Positions 23,937-34,780 are shown, counted from the first letter of the stretch. The stretch is DNA of 64,000 nucleotides from Babesia bovis T2Bo (GCF_000165395.2 NC_010575.1:1535001-1599000); one strand, 5' to 3'. Made by a program: numbers and translations. The notes: generated from the sequence alone by a model not told the origin.

Positions 23937-23953
23937 GACTTTGATTTTATATA

Positions 23954-25264
23954 TTAAGATTGTGTTACAGGTGTGTCATCTAAGGCTGGTTGTTCACTAT
24001 CTAAATTGTGGCGCTGTTCACGTGATCCCGTCTTCTGCAACACAAGTCGTTTAATAAGTCTAGCGTTAGCCAGACTCCATTCGTCATATCCCTTGTAGAC
24101 ACATCTGGGTTGCATTTCATCTTCTATGCCGTATATATTGTAATAAAAGTCAAGTTTCTGCATCTGTGTTGCATCCTTGTTAATATGGGCATCTCTAAGA
24201 TGTTGGAGGCGTATGAATAGATTAACTCTTTCTTCGACCATCTCCACTTTTGACACAAGCTTGCATATGGACGAGAATACTGAGTTTCCAAGTTGCAATC
24301 CTTTGAAAGTGCATCTACCAACTCTGGACACCATGCGTAGATGTTGCGAGTATATCTGCAGGGCGAATAGCATCCCGAACATGATATCGATGGTGTAGTG
24401 TGCCCTTGTAAGGATTAACAAAAAGCATATAATACCAGCAACGATCATGATTATGGTATTGAGGTACCACTGCCTGTTATGTAGTACAAACATTAGCATG
24501 ATGCTGATACTTCCTGCGGTATGTCCCGATATTATCATATCGGTACACGTATCGACCACAGAGAAATACCCCAATAGCACGTGCAGATACTGTTTTGCAA
24601 AGCTGTCATTAGGGCTGAATGTTGTGCAATTGGGTATTGATGCTGGTACTACGCTTGCGGCGATGAACAGTGCCCTGATGAAGTATATCTGGGACATGAC
24701 AACCATGTATCTAATGAGCATTTGGCATGCTGGTATGAGCGGTGACAAGAAAATGGCCTTGGTTCCTATGACGATGAACATAATAGCGATAAGTGCGTCA
24801 GCGTATCGTATGGATATGCGCTCTCCTTTATTCAAGCCATTGAATAATACCTGTATATGGTCATACAACCTTGACATATTCCATTCTTTCATTTCTGGTT
24901 GTAGTGGTGGCGCATCTGGATGTGTATACATGGCGTAAATGCTATCGCTGCTCCACATACACAAAGCTTGGAACAGCAGAACCGCAATGAACACTACAGC
25001 GGTTAGCAGCAGGTTGCGAAGCATTCCAAGGGCCACATACTTTGATTCTTTGAATACGGATTCCACGTAGGATTCATCCGCATTTTCTAGGTTGATTGTG
25101 ACATCACCCTTGTTCGATGCCTGGGACAATGTTTGTTGGAAATCTACGTGCCCGGTTGACTCCCATGAGCTGAAAGTGTGCTTATATGTAGATTTCCTCC
25201 CACTGGCGCGTACCCAGGGTGATTTATAGTCATCTTGCACAGTATTTGTGAGATTGTCCGCCAT
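23954..25264 (-). CDS. Sphingomyelin synthase-like PAP2-C membrane enzyme
   Basis: A 436-residue polytopic protein with about six TM segments between residues 80 and 320. The catalytic triad of the sphingomyelin synthase/ceramide phosphotransferase family is seen as SGHTAGS (about 265) and RAHYTIDI (about 305). These enzymes move a phosphocholine or phosphoethanolamine head group onto ceramide in the Golgi or plasma membrane. Both termini are long, polar and probably cytosolic. Donor specificity cannot be read from the sequence. It is followed after 17 nt by the CTF18 start on the same strand. Confidence 0.85.
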   Translation of the reverse strand: MADNLTNTVQDDYKSPWVRASGRKSTYKHTFSSWESTGHVDFQQTLSQASNKGDVTINLENADESYVESVFKESKYVALGMLRNLLLTAVVFIAVLLFQALCMWSSDSIYAMYTHPDAPPLQPEMKEWNMSRLYDHIQVLFNGLNKGERISIRYADALIAIMFIVIGTKAIFLSPLIPACQMLIRYMVVMSQIYFIRALFIAASVVPASIPNCTTFSPNDSFAKQYLHVLLGYFSVVDTCTDMIISGHTAGSISIMLMFVLHNRQWYLNTIIMIVAGIICFLLILTRAHYTIDIMFGMLFALQIYSQHLRMVSRVGRCTFKGLQLGNSVFSSICKLVSKVEMVEERVNLFIRLQHLRDAHINKDATQMQKLDFYYNIYGIEDEMQPRCVYKGYDEWSLANARLIKRLVLQKTGSREQRHNLDSEQPALDDTPVTQS

Positions 25265-26351
25265 TGTTAAAAATTTACCGACTTATTGGCGTTTCATACA
25301 ATGTCGCCTTAGTATTATACCCGGATTATGCACATATGATCCTCATATGTATCCAATAATTTATGTTACTTTGAGGCAAAACATCATTTATGTTAGTAGT
25401 TGTCGAATCCTTTTCTGGTCCTAATCATTCCATAGAGTCGTATCATAGAACAAAAGACAATACTTTAAAACTACACACTTTGGCACACATTAACCCTTAT
25501 AATCGCCTTCAGAACGTCGTATATAGATACTTGGTAGTAAAGTATCCTTGGTTTATACTCGAACTACAGTTATTAACTTACACACACTGGTGACACTTGT
25601 CTAAAACAGTACACCTCGTTACACACCTGTGTTCATCTGGCTTATATATAGAGTTCAATTTATATCCCAGGTCAACATTTTATAAGAGCTCTCCTTTAGT
25701 ACAGTTGCAAAGGCTGGAGCCCGACACAACCGGAGTTTAAAATATCAATTGAACTGTACCTATGACTTGACTTGCGTCTATATGGAACATATACGTAGAT
25801 ATCTATACAGTCATGACTACAAAGTGTGTAAAACAATGATGGTAGACCAGTATTGTGTGTTACCTTTACTATAGTAAGCTCATTGGTGTCTAACTCGTAG
25901 TCTGTACCAAGGAGTTAAGTTACTCGTAAGACAACATACAAACCATTATATCGTAATAATTACGTAATATACAATAAATAGATAGTCACGTTAAATTTCT
26001 AAAGATGTAGTCTGTCTATAAACAACCGAGATTTCCTGTATCTTGATTTTTTACATAGATACTAAATTTGTGACCACTACAGGTCAAAATATTTTCTTAA
26101 TTCTAATGAACAACTTCTGACAAATAAGGTGCCATTGAACATTGTTTAATGTATTATACAGTGTTATGGATTCCATCATATCTGTGGACTTCGAGCATGA
26201 GCTCCACAACACAGTTACCATATACTAGTCATTAATGGCCATTATGTAGTATATTATAGAACAATATAATGACATATTACTACACCTTTGTGACAGTCCT
26301 ATCCCCACTGCCTATTTAGTTGCGTCAGTATATACATTTCCAGCAAGCGTG
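25265..26351. other. Divergent intergenic region
   Basis: About 1.1 kb between the leftward sphingomyelin-synthase-like gene and the rightward carrier-like gene. AT-rich, with no supportable gene. Promoters for both sides are expected here. Confidence 0.5.
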
Positions 26352-27662
26352 ATGTCGTCACCTTCTGAGAATGCTGCTGCGTTGGAACATTCTTCTTCCT
26401 ATGTGAAATATTTTTCAGCTGAAGGATGGGATGATTCATTTGTAGATACTGTGGAATCCTTTGAAAATTCTGACGGTATTTTCCACACACCCAAGTCTAC
26501 TCGTGCTTTGTTTGTTGAAGGTTTATCATCGAGTTCAATCGAGGATACTACGCGTTCGGTTGTGTTGTCAACACATCGTGAACATGGCTTTGGCGCTTGT
26601 GAATCTGATATGTCAGAGGCATCTGTGGTTGAGCATGGCATGTCATTGCCAATCGGGACAGGTAGCTCATTCTCGAATTATGAGTCCTACCGCATTCCTA
26701 AGAAGATTATTATAACGTTGCGTTTTTCTGATTTATTGCGTTATCCGTTATTGCGTCTATCGAATTGCATAAGTGTTTTAAGATTTCAGCGTTCTTTATT
26801 GGATGAAACTGCGGGATCGGATTCTGTATACCGTCGCATGAAGGTAGTCCCTTCTGTATTATCAGTGACATCCATTTCTGGTTTATTATTTATGCGTGAC
26901 TTTGTAAAAGCTTATTACAAACGTTATGGATGGAAGGGATTTTACCGTGGTTTCAGTGAATATCTATTGTATCGTTTTTATCGTGACGTTATGAAGTACA
27001 TTGTACCTCGTTTTATCGTACCGCGTTTAAGTGCATTTTGTGGCTCTCTATATCACAGTGCATTATCAGTTGAGCCTGCGTCAGTCAGTCACTTACGCAA
27101 TCGTTATCTTAAACAACTTAGTGCTGACAACGACTCATCCGGCTGGAAAAAGAGCTCTTTGTACAAATTCATTGAGCGCAATATACGTTTTGATAGCTAC
27201 AGGTTCTTTGTGGACGCATTAGTAGAGCTTTTCACATACCCGTTATTAACACTTTCATGTCGTATGATGATATATGACGGTCCCTATGTACTGAACACAT
27301 GGAGCTTATTTAACAGCATTGTAACGTGGGACGGGTACTCGACATTATACAGCGGCTTTACGTGGCATATGGTATCTTTGGTATTTGACCAACTGACGCG
27401 CAATTACCAACGTAAGCATTCTGGTTTGTTTATGGGAAGACATGCATCTACACTCGACCAGTGCGTTCCCTTTTTGCTTACTGTTGGTTCCACCGTTAGC
27501 TATCAGGTATCGTTAGCTCAGCGTTGCATGTCATCTATGGATGGTTTCTGCATGCCTACATCATCATTATCAGCCCTTTCTGCTTTCCCTTGGATGACCT
27601 TATTCGTACAGATGGGTCTTGCTGCATGGGTTATGCGTCTGAAGGATAAACTAGAAACCTAG
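26352..27662 (+). CDS. Divergent mitochondrial carrier-like protein
   Basis: A 436-residue protein from ATG 26352. The first 110 residues are acidic and Ser-rich. The rest has weak carrier-fold features: YKRYGWKGFYRGFSEY is the typical post-helix block of mitochondrial carriers (G..G.YRG), and LFTYPLLTLSCRMMIYDG followed by WDGYSTLYSGFTW repeats the P...R and G...LY.G pattern. Proper PX[DE]XX[KR] signatures are lost. This resembles carrier homologs of the MTCH type found in the outer membrane more than true transporters. Function is inferred only from this fold likeness. Confidence 0.55.
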   Translation: MSSPSENAAALEHSSSYVKYFSAEGWDDSFVDTVESFENSDGIFHTPKSTRALFVEGLSSSSIEDTTRSVVLSTHREHGFGACESDMSEASVVEHGMSLPIGTGSSFSNYESYRIPKKIIITLRFSDLLRYPLLRLSNCISVLRFQRSLLDETAGSDSVYRRMKVVPSVLSVTSISGLLFMRDFVKAYYKRYGWKGFYRGFSEYLLYRFYRDVMKYIVPRFIVPRLSAFCGSLYHSALSVEPASVSHLRNRYLKQLSADNDSSGWKKSSLYKFIERNIRFDSYRFFVDALVELFTYPLLTLSCRMMIYDGPYVLNTWSLFNSIVTWDGYSTLYSGFTWHMVSLVFDQLTRNYQRKHSGLFMGRHASTLDQCVPFLLTVGSTVSYQVSLAQRCMSSMDGFCMPTSSLSALSAFPWMTLFVQMGLAAWVMRLKDKLET

Positions 27663-28155
27663 TCTGTAATGTAAATGCCACATTTTTGATTAGACCATGC
27701 ATTTGCCACGCTCGTACTATAGCGTTACATAGATTCCAGGGAAACGCTAATATTTTATATTACTCGCATTGCCCACACGGTGATCTTCGCCGATGCGCTG
27801 TGTACCAGCGATGTTGCATGGGATTCAGTTATATAATCTATAATGTGTTGATATCAAGAAATATATAATCCTGGTGTGTAGTATCCAAGATATTGTAGTG
27901 GTTTCAGGTTACTATATAGCCGCACGATAAGGCACCTTCGTTATTGAGGTGTGAGTGTATACGATTCCTGCAACTCATTAATATCTATTGTGTACTTGTG
28001 TTTATCTGTGTCAAATTGGTACTGGGACGTGGCATCACGTGAATATCTAATGCATTATTTGCATTCGATAAATCTTGCATCTCTTAATACGACGCCTGCA
28101 GGTCGTTGAATGTGTTGCCACTTTAATATTTCTGGTTCACCGCAAATTGATAAGA
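27663..28155. other. Intergenic
   Basis: About 490 nt between two rightward genes; presumed 3' end and promoter. Nothing else seen. Confidence 0.5.
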
Positions 28156-28754
28156 ATGGATGCTAGACATGCTCGTGCTTACGATACCTGCTTGGTTGCT
28201 CCTGAGCAGGGATATTACTCCGGTTTTGCTCCTGACGGTGCGAGATGTGTAACTGCTGTTCCCGCTCAAGAGGACGGTTATGTGCTTCCTAATGGTTACA
28301 GGTTTTCTGATGGCTATTCATTGGATTACCAGCCACTATCTAAGCATGTACCTGCTCAGAGCACTTTTGAGTGCAACCCTGAGTTATTACAGGGTTGTGT
28401 GTTTGACGGCGCTCCTCAGGGTGATTACGTTTATCCTGCCCCTGAGTATGTACAGCCTGATTACAGCTATGCAGCTCCAGGTTACGGTCAATATCAGCAA
28501 GTGATGGGTACTGAGACAGTTCCTAAGGTATGTTGTTATCTATAGTCATAAATCCTTCTCAGGTTGTGGGTGACCCAGCTCCTTTGACTACTGAGTTCTT
28601 TGCTTCTAACAATGCTTTTCAGCGTATTCCGTTATGCCCATCAAGATCGGTTTTCAGGCGTCGTCGTCAGGGTGACCCTTCCAGTGAGTGGAGCAATGCT
28701 TTTGTGAACGACACTGATGACCGTTGTGATGCTACTCCATGTTGCACGGGTTGA
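28156..28754 (+). CDS. Tyr/Pro-rich protein of unknown function
   Basis: A 187-residue protein from exons 28156-28527 and 28563-28754 with a 35-nt intron. The middle (about 40-120) is rich in Tyr, Pro, Gly and Gln (YVYPAPEYVQPDYSYAAPGY) and predicted disordered. The C-terminal third is more ordered, with VFRRRRQGDPSSEW and three Cys near the end. There is no signal peptide or TM segment. Codons are mostly T- or C-ended, like the highly expressed genes here, so it may be abundant. The composition recalls alveolate cytoskeletal proteins; I do not recognise a family. Confidence 0.65.
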
Positions 28755-29073
28755 TTTGGGGTTTTGTGTAACTTTTTCGTTGGTTATAAGGCTCATTTAG
28801 GTCAAGAGCTTACATCACTTTTCAATACAGAGTGATACATTTGGTGTTTGTTAACCAATCTAGAAAACGTTAGGGTGGTTGCTGGCATGAAAACAGGCCT
28901 TCGATGTACACACCAATTGAATAATATACCTTTATTAGTAACGTTTGTATTTAGTGATTATTTGCTTTATGCTGTTACACACCACTTCCCCATTCTAGGC
29001 TTGGAATTGATGTTGTATATACCTGTGGAATCCGTTAATGTAATTGGCAGTGCTGGGTGGTCGATATGTAACA

Positions 29074-32000
29074 ATGCGATGCAGGTTCATTCCTCTTATC
29101 CTTTGGTGTGCCGGTGCATCGCGACGTCATGTGACAAATGCTTCCTTCAGTCTTTTTGAGGATCCCAGTGATTCTTCAAATAGTGACACATCGCAAACAG
29201 GTCTCTCTACGGATGCTAACAATGTTAGACAGGCCATTCCACCGGGAGCCGATGATGGCGTGGCTCCGCAATCAATCGCTACCTCTTCACAACCTCATGA
29301 CATGAGTTCTTCTCTTATATCGCAACCTAATGCTATCCATGACCCTAAATTAGATCGTGTCATACCAATTCCAGGATCGGATTCTATAATTGGTGATGGA
29401 TCTACTAATGAAGATGATAACGATTTAATGTACTATTTAACTCAGTATCGATCTCGTGTTCGTCGTACTGTTGAGGGTCATTTATGTGCTTCTGCTTTTG
29501 TTGAGAAGAACCAGATATACACCGATTGTACTATGGAGGTAGCTCCAGACGGTACTGTGAACCGTGAGTGGTGTTATTTGGAATCGCAGTTAAACGGTCA
29601 GTTAGAGCGTGATTGGGGGTTTTGTGTACCTCCATTGAATTATGAAAACATTCGTGGTGCCGTTTTAGGTAAGATTCGTGAGAAGGCTGACCAGGGCACT
29701 GAGTTAAAGCGTGCTTTACTGAAGCATAGGTCACTTTTATTAGGTATGGGCCGTCGTCTATCTATATACTGTGGCTCTGGCCACAAGGGCTTTGAACGAT
29801 CATTAACACGTCTTAAGGAGATGGTTCAGAGTTCAGAGGACTCTCTGAAGGCTATGCGTTCGGTATCTAACGACGTGGTTGAGCTCAAGGCAGAGATTAA
29901 GAAGGACCAGGAACGTTACAATGCTCTGCGCCTTAAGATTCCTTCTGAGGTATTGACCCAGGTTAGTGACGGCTTACTTGGTACTTATTACTCCGGTCAT
30001 CTACTGGAATTTCCTGCGTATGGCAGTCGTATAGACCGTGAGTTGAACTTTGTCTTTTCTGACTTTATGCCTGTTGTTGGTTTGAATCCTCAGCGTTTCT
30101 CTGTTTTGTGGCACGGTTATATCCGTGCTCCTCATTCGGGTAACTTTGTTTTTAGTGTTACTACTAACAGTAACGTTCGTGTTGAATTGGATGGTGTGGA
30201 GATAATTAACAACGGACTAGTTCGTGAGGGTGACTCTGAATCCGGCTACCGTTATTTTATAAACCCTATGCTTCGTGGCGCTAGGCTAACATCGCAATCT
30301 CAGCAGCTTGTTGGAGGTCGTTTTTACAGGATTCAATTGGAATTCAGTCATTCTCAGCAGTATCACTATAGACCCAGTGAATCCGTTCTCAAATTAGAGT
30401 GGTCCTCATTGAGACTGCCTCTTGAGGTAATAAAGGACTATTTATACACGAAAGCAGTCGCACCGCGTCTATCCATCAGTTATTTATCGCATGACCATTT
30501 CATTATTCACACTGCTATGAATGGAGTTTTGGCCTTTATGGATGATGACACAGCATTTTTGAATGATTTATCAAATGACCTCATAGGCACTACATTGTTG
30601 CGTACACTTCGATCACCAGGCTACCGGACGTTTGTATTACAACTTAATGTTACCTGTGCTATATACGTTGGATATATATCTGACGTGATACCCATAAGCA
30701 CTGTGACTGAAGACGCCCTCGAGTTTATTGGATGTCCTGGATCATTAGTACATCTAGTTGATGGCACGGACGCCCCCAAACGTCTACATTTAAAGCGCGG
30801 TAAACTACAGCGTGGCCATACTTATACATTCCACGTGGAGGTAAAGAATTCACCGTTCTTTATATTCCTATCGATGCGTGACTTTTCTGAGCCTTTACAG
30901 GGTGAGGGTCCAATTAAGGTATTATCTATTCCTGACACCGAGTTATACCTCAGCTGTTCTGAGTCCTCTAGTATAGGTGATGGCTTCGGGTGCACTGCTG
31001 GTTTATCTGGTAAGCTACTTGACCAGAAACACGCCATTTGGCGTCCAACCGAGGGTCCTGGATCGTGGTTAAAGTTAGTATTCCGTCGTCCTGTACTGGT
31101 TACTGGATTCCAGATAAAGCAGAGCGACGACCCTTCTCGATGGGTTCGTCGGATATCACTTGACTACGATGACGGTTCTGAATTTTTCGAGCTTTTGCAT
31201 TCAAATGACCCTAGGTCTAATTTATACCACCTAAATGAGCCTCGTTCATTGAATCAGGTCATACTACGTATCGATGAGCTCTACACCAGTGCCCAGTCTA
31301 CTGCCTTAGGTATTAATTTCCTGGGTCAGATGCTATCTGAGGAGTCAGCAGGACTTCGTCGCGTGCTAATGAATTGTCATGATACATTATCTGACAACAT
31401 TGATGTCCAGCCTTTATCTGAGGGTCATTCGTACGAGCTTGTCTGTAGTCGTCGCTGCTTTGATGTATCATCTCCATTGGGCAAAGTCGAGGTACATGAC
31501 ATTTCTAAACCGCCGTGCGCCGCTCTTAATATTGACTTATGTCGTGCTGGTGGTGATCACTCAGTATGCCACGCTGCAATAACTATAATGAAGAAATCTG
31601 AACCCGGTACTGACGATGTATTTGGTTATGTGTTATCAAGGCTTGATCGTGGTGTTCGTGATGTACCTTTTCGTGCATCTATTTTGTTTAAAACGGGTAC
31701 CAACAGATTCCCACAGCATAACTTCTTTGTGGACAACGGTTCTTTGAAGGGTCCTGTGGATACTTCTTATATTCGTCAAATTGGTGCCAACCCTCGTATG
31801 GGTGAGGTATCATACGGATGGCTTCGACCTAATGTAAGTGACGTCTACGAGCTGGGCATAGCATTGCCATTACCTGTGGAATCTCAGAAGTGCATTCAAA
31901 CTCCTGGGTGCCAGCCTAACTTCTGGTCTATTGATTTACCTCGCAATGGCCGCTACAAGATCGAGTTAGTTTTGGGCAATTCGGTATCTTCGGATGTAAC

Positions 32001-32232
32001 TACTGTGGACGACATAGTTCCCAATGGCGCTTTGGTTCCTCAGCGTCTGTGTTTGGAGGTTAATGGTCAGGTAGTCCTCAACTGTGTTGAGATTGCTGGC
32101 GGTTCACTTTACACCTTGGTCAAGGAGATTGAGGTGCGCAACAACTTGCTGAAGTTGACTTCTACTAGCAGCAACAGCTCGTGTGCGAACTATCGTACGC
32201 GCTTACAATTTGTCAAGGTCACTGAGATGTAA
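29074..32232 (+). CDS. LCCL/FN2/PA14 multidomain adhesive protein, FNPA/CCp5 type
   Basis: A 1052-residue secreted protein. The true start is ATG 29074, which begins a signal peptide (MRCRFIPLILWCAGA); upstream codons are open only from a TTG. Domains in order: FN2-like (about 140-185, with CTMEV...REWCYLES...WGFC), a coiled-coil stretch (about 215-285), PA14 (about 300-450, GTYYSGHLLEFPAYG and LWHGYIRAPHSGNF), an F5/8C-like discoidin segment (about 620-755), and a divergent LCCL region (about 785-830, CSRRC ... SVCHAAI). This architecture matches the apicomplexan LCCL/CCp family members FNPA and CCp5, which form complexes on gametocytes. Expression in sexual stages is expected from the family, not shown here. 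Confidence 0.8.
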   Translation: MRCRFIPLILWCAGASRRHVTNASFSLFEDPSDSSNSDTSQTGLSTDANNVRQAIPPGADDGVAPQSIATSSQPHDMSSSLISQPNAIHDPKLDRVIPIPGSDSIIGDGSTNEDDNDLMYYLTQYRSRVRRTVEGHLCASAFVEKNQIYTDCTMEVAPDGTVNREWCYLESQLNGQLERDWGFCVPPLNYENIRGAVLGKIREKADQGTELKRALLKHRSLLLGMGRRLSIYCGSGHKGFERSLTRLKEMVQSSEDSLKAMRSVSNDVVELKAEIKKDQERYNALRLKIPSEVLTQVSDGLLGTYYSGHLLEFPAYGSRIDRELNFVFSDFMPVVGLNPQRFSVLWHGYIRAPHSGNFVFSVTTNSNVRVELDGVEIINNGLVREGDSESGYRYFINPMLRGARLTSQSQQLVGGRFYRIQLEFSHSQQYHYRPSESVLKLEWSSLRLPLEVIKDYLYTKAVAPRLSISYLSHDHFIIHTAMNGVLAFMDDDTAFLNDLSNDLIGTTLLRTLRSPGYRTFVLQLNVTCAIYVGYISDVIPISTVTEDALEFIGCPGSLVHLVDGTDAPKRLHLKRGKLQRGHTYTFHVEVKNSPFFIFLSMRDFSEPLQGEGPIKVLSIPDTELYLSCSESSSIGDGFGCTAGLSGKLLDQKHAIWRPTEGPGSWLKLVFRRPVLVTGFQIKQSDDPSRWVRRISLDYDDGSEFFELLHSNDPRSNLYHLNEPRSLNQVILRIDELYTSAQSTALGINFLGQMLSEESAGLRRVLMNCHDTLSDNIDVQPLSEGHSYELVCSRRCFDVSSPLGKVEVHDISKPPCAALNIDLCRAGGDHSVCHAAITIMKKSEPGTDDVFGYVLSRLDRGVRDVPFRASILFKTGTNRFPQHNFFVDNGSLKGPVDTSYIRQIGANPRMGEVSYGWLRPNVSDVYELGIALPLPVESQKCIQTPGCQPNFWSIDLPRNGRYKIELVLGNSVSSDVTTVDDIVPNGALVPQRLCLEVNGQVVLNCVEIAGGSLYTLVKEIEVRNNLLKLTSTSSNSSCANYRTRLQFVKVTEM

Positions 32233-32440
32233 GCATTCTAAATGTTAGTTCCATATTGTATGTGTTAGTTAATATATCACTTATTGTACCATGTCTCATG
32301 AGATATATTTATCTAGTTCTAAGGGCAGTATTTAGTGTGTTGTGTCTGTAGCAACGCGCGATCAATGTTTCTAGAGCAATTAACACATCACTGGTATCGG
32401 CTATTGTATTGATATATCCATCTTTATCGCATATTGTAAC

Positions 32441-33141
32441 ATGGATGACAGTACTGCTGGTCCAACATCGGACGGTAACGACCGTCCTGATTGGTTGGTA
32501 TATCCTGAGGATTCCTATAGCTTTCGGGATGATTCTGCACCGATAGGTCAAGGATTACTGTTTAGGACACCTGAGTCATTGCTTTGTAAGCGCATACGTG
32601 CTTACAATCAAAACGGTTTAAGGATAACTGTTTATGGATTAATCCTATGTCATCGTAATGGCTTCCCGTGTATACTTGTACTAAGGGATACATCTGGCAA
32701 TATAGGTCTATTAGGTGGCAAGTGCAAGTCTTTCGAGAACCCTCGTGAGGTGCTTAAACTGAAGTTAGCTAGGTTTGTATCTACTTCTAGGAAGGGAGTT
32801 CACCAGCTTAATGTGCGTGCTAATGTTGATACCATTATAGTTGGTGAGTTTATGGGTGAGTTCTGGCGTGCTGAGTACGACTCGGATGTTTTACCATATT
32901 TGCCTTTGCACATTAACCGTCCTCGTGAGAAGATATTGATATACCAGGTATGTCCACTTTAGGTGTATATCACCTGCTATAGGTCACACTTCGTGAACAG
33001 TGTTCGTTTATCGCACCTGGTGACATGCACATTGAGCCAATGGCGTTACATGAGTTCTACTGTGCTGAGCAGAGTGTGGCGATATCCGCTTTGCCACACC
33101 TGCTGACGCGTTTCAACTTATCGTTTATGCATCACGTTTGA
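32441..33141 (+). CDS. CPSF5: Cleavage factor Im 25 kDa subunit (NUDT21/CPSF5)
   Basis: A 221-residue RNA-binding Nudix-fold subunit of cleavage factor Im, used in poly(A) site choice. Exons 32441-32947 and 32983-33141, with a 35-nt intron after LIYQ. Landmarks are ITVYGLILCHRNGFPCILVL, LGGKCKSFENPRE (the Nudix region without the full catalytic Glu set, as normal for this RNA-binding member), FWRAEYDSDVLPYLPLHI and the C-terminal SALPHLLTRFNLSF. Its length is close to the human protein. Confidence 0.9.
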
Positions 33142-33171
33142 TGGGGAATTTGGATTACACAACCTAGAATA

Positions 33172-34121
33172 GATGTCTAAAAACATTTTAGATGTAACAG
33201 ATGCTATGGTAATACATAATGGTCTTGGTGTGTATGCCATTATTGGTGACGTTGTTTTTTGCGGTGTGTCCAGGTCGTTATGCAACGGGGCGTCATGGCA
33301 CTACCCAGGGCTTACGGTACGTTAATTACCAGTGTATCTAGAGCTATGCAGGCAACTTAATGGCTTACAAAGGGTATACACACATCTACCTTACTGCAGC
33401 GCCCTAAAGGTAATGTTATCTATAACCTTTGTAATCCTTGCAGCCCGAGTCTGTAACTATGGATACTATATGCCTATCATCATGTGGTACTATCGAGCAT
33501 GAAGACGGCGTGGTGTGTAACCCTCAGGCAGAGAGTATGTTATATCACTGTTCTAGCACATCTTCAACAGCATGGAAGATTAGGCTGAACGCTGACATCA
33601 AGAGCGGCTTTTCGATAAAGGACGGTATGTTTAGACACAATATGCTGCAAACCAGTGGATACGTTGTATATGACTGTCTTCCTGGCACTGTATAGCAACC
33701 ACTGCAAATTGCATGTCTCATGATATACAGACTGCCCTGGAAACCAAAAGAGGTTCAAGTGTTTACCATACCAGGTAATTGTTAAAAAAATGTGCCATAC
33801 GTTAACAGAGCAATGAGATCCAATGTTCGGACGCTTCATTTGACACATACCCTGCTGGATTCAGTTGCTTCACTCAGTGTGGTGAGCTGAAGTGTCCATC
33901 GAATGACTACATGACCCCTGTACCGGCAAATGATTTTAAGGTTGGTTTAACCTGGCACATATAAATGATAACAGCTTGCGGATTGCAAAAGCAGCTACCG
34001 CGTGAGGTGTAGGATTCACCCTAAGAATAACAACCAGCTGATCAACGTACCCGATTTGACTATGGAGTTACAAATAGGTCACCTAAAGTACGGTCGTAAG
34101 GCAGCTGGTCATCAATCATAA
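33172..34121 (+). CDS. Cysteine-rich protein of unknown function, 5' end unresolved
   Basis: Several short exons. The 3' part joins in frame as 33444-33624, 33731-33774, 33809-33940 and 33975-34121 (168 codons with stop), with introns of 106, 34 and 34 nt. It contains many Cys in pairs: CLSSCG, GVVCNP, MLYHCSS, CPGNQKRFKC, FSCFTQCGELKCP, YRVRCRI. Candidate upstream exons lie at 33352-33409 (after a 35-nt intron) and from ATG 33172, but their reading phases do not join cleanly. The Cys pattern suggests an extracellular domain. I do not recognise the family. It stands two genes downstream of the FNPA/CCp5-like gene, with CFIm25 between them. Confidence 0.5.
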
Positions 34122-34431
34122 AATCGAATGATTCCAATATCGCAGCGCATTAACATGGACTTTAAACTGTATTCTATTGTATATCGTACCATTTGTTCGT
34201 TATAAATCCATATGGAATCCAGTCTGCCCCGTGTCGCCCCGGTCGCGACGTCGTATAGCGTATATGCGCATGAATGTGTGGTGTTACATGATAGCCATAA
34301 TTAAAAGGAGCATTTTTGGTGCAATATAACAAACTATTTACCAGCAGTACTGGTTTTAAATATCGACCTTATATAAGTCGATTGGATCTGTGGTTCCACT
34401 GTAGCGATATATAACTCTATCACCCTTCATA
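34122..34431. other. Intergenic / promoter of small secreted gene
   Basis: About 310 nt with a GC-rich patch near 34228-34255 in otherwise AT-rich DNA. No gene is seen. It precedes the tightly packed run of three rightward genes. Confidence 0.45.
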
Positions 34432-34753
34432 ATGAAGTTCTCCGGTATTGCCTCTGCCTTCCTGGCCATTGGATCAGCCATTTTCGGTGGTAAGCATTTA
34501 GATGTGTTATTTTAATACTGCTGCAGCTGCTTCTGCCTCCTACGCCGGTGAGAACGACAACGCAGGTAGGTGCCCCGACGCGCTGCAACACATTTTCTAA
34601 GGTATCCTTTCTGAGCTTATGATTGTTAAAAACAATGAGGACTTTGTAGCTCGTAGGTACGGTACCTTCAACCTGCCCAACTTGGTACCTGGTGAGGAGA
34701 GCTCACCCGCTGGCGAGCCCTCCAACCCTGGTGCTGGTGACGCCGAGCTTTGA
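34432..34753 (+). CDS. Small secreted protein (82 residues), unknown function
   Basis: Three exons: 34432-34489, 34527-34565 and 34602-34753, with introns of 37 and 36 nt; the middle exon is only 39 nt. The protein opens with a strong signal peptide (MKFSGIASAFLAIGSAIFGA, likely cut after SASYA) and leaves a mature chain of about 55 residues with ARRYGTFNLPNLVPGE and a Pro/Gly/Glu-rich end. There is no Cys in the mature part, no TM and no GPI-type tail. Codon choice (GCC, GGT, CTG) suggests high expression. I do not recognise it. The gene stops 27 nt before the NAA20 ATG. Confidence 0.72.
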
Positions 34754-34780
34754 TTTGCCGTAAAAAATACGCAACATGCC

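Noticed and set aside
24447..24938. 163-codon plus-strand frame
   Set aside because: Antisense to the sphingomyelin-synthase-like gene, whose motifs are clear; hydrophobic codons on one strand often give such mirror frames.
29044..29073. Earlier start for the FNPA/CCp5-like protein
   Set aside because: The codon at 29044 is TTG. The ATG at 29074 directly precedes a good signal peptide.
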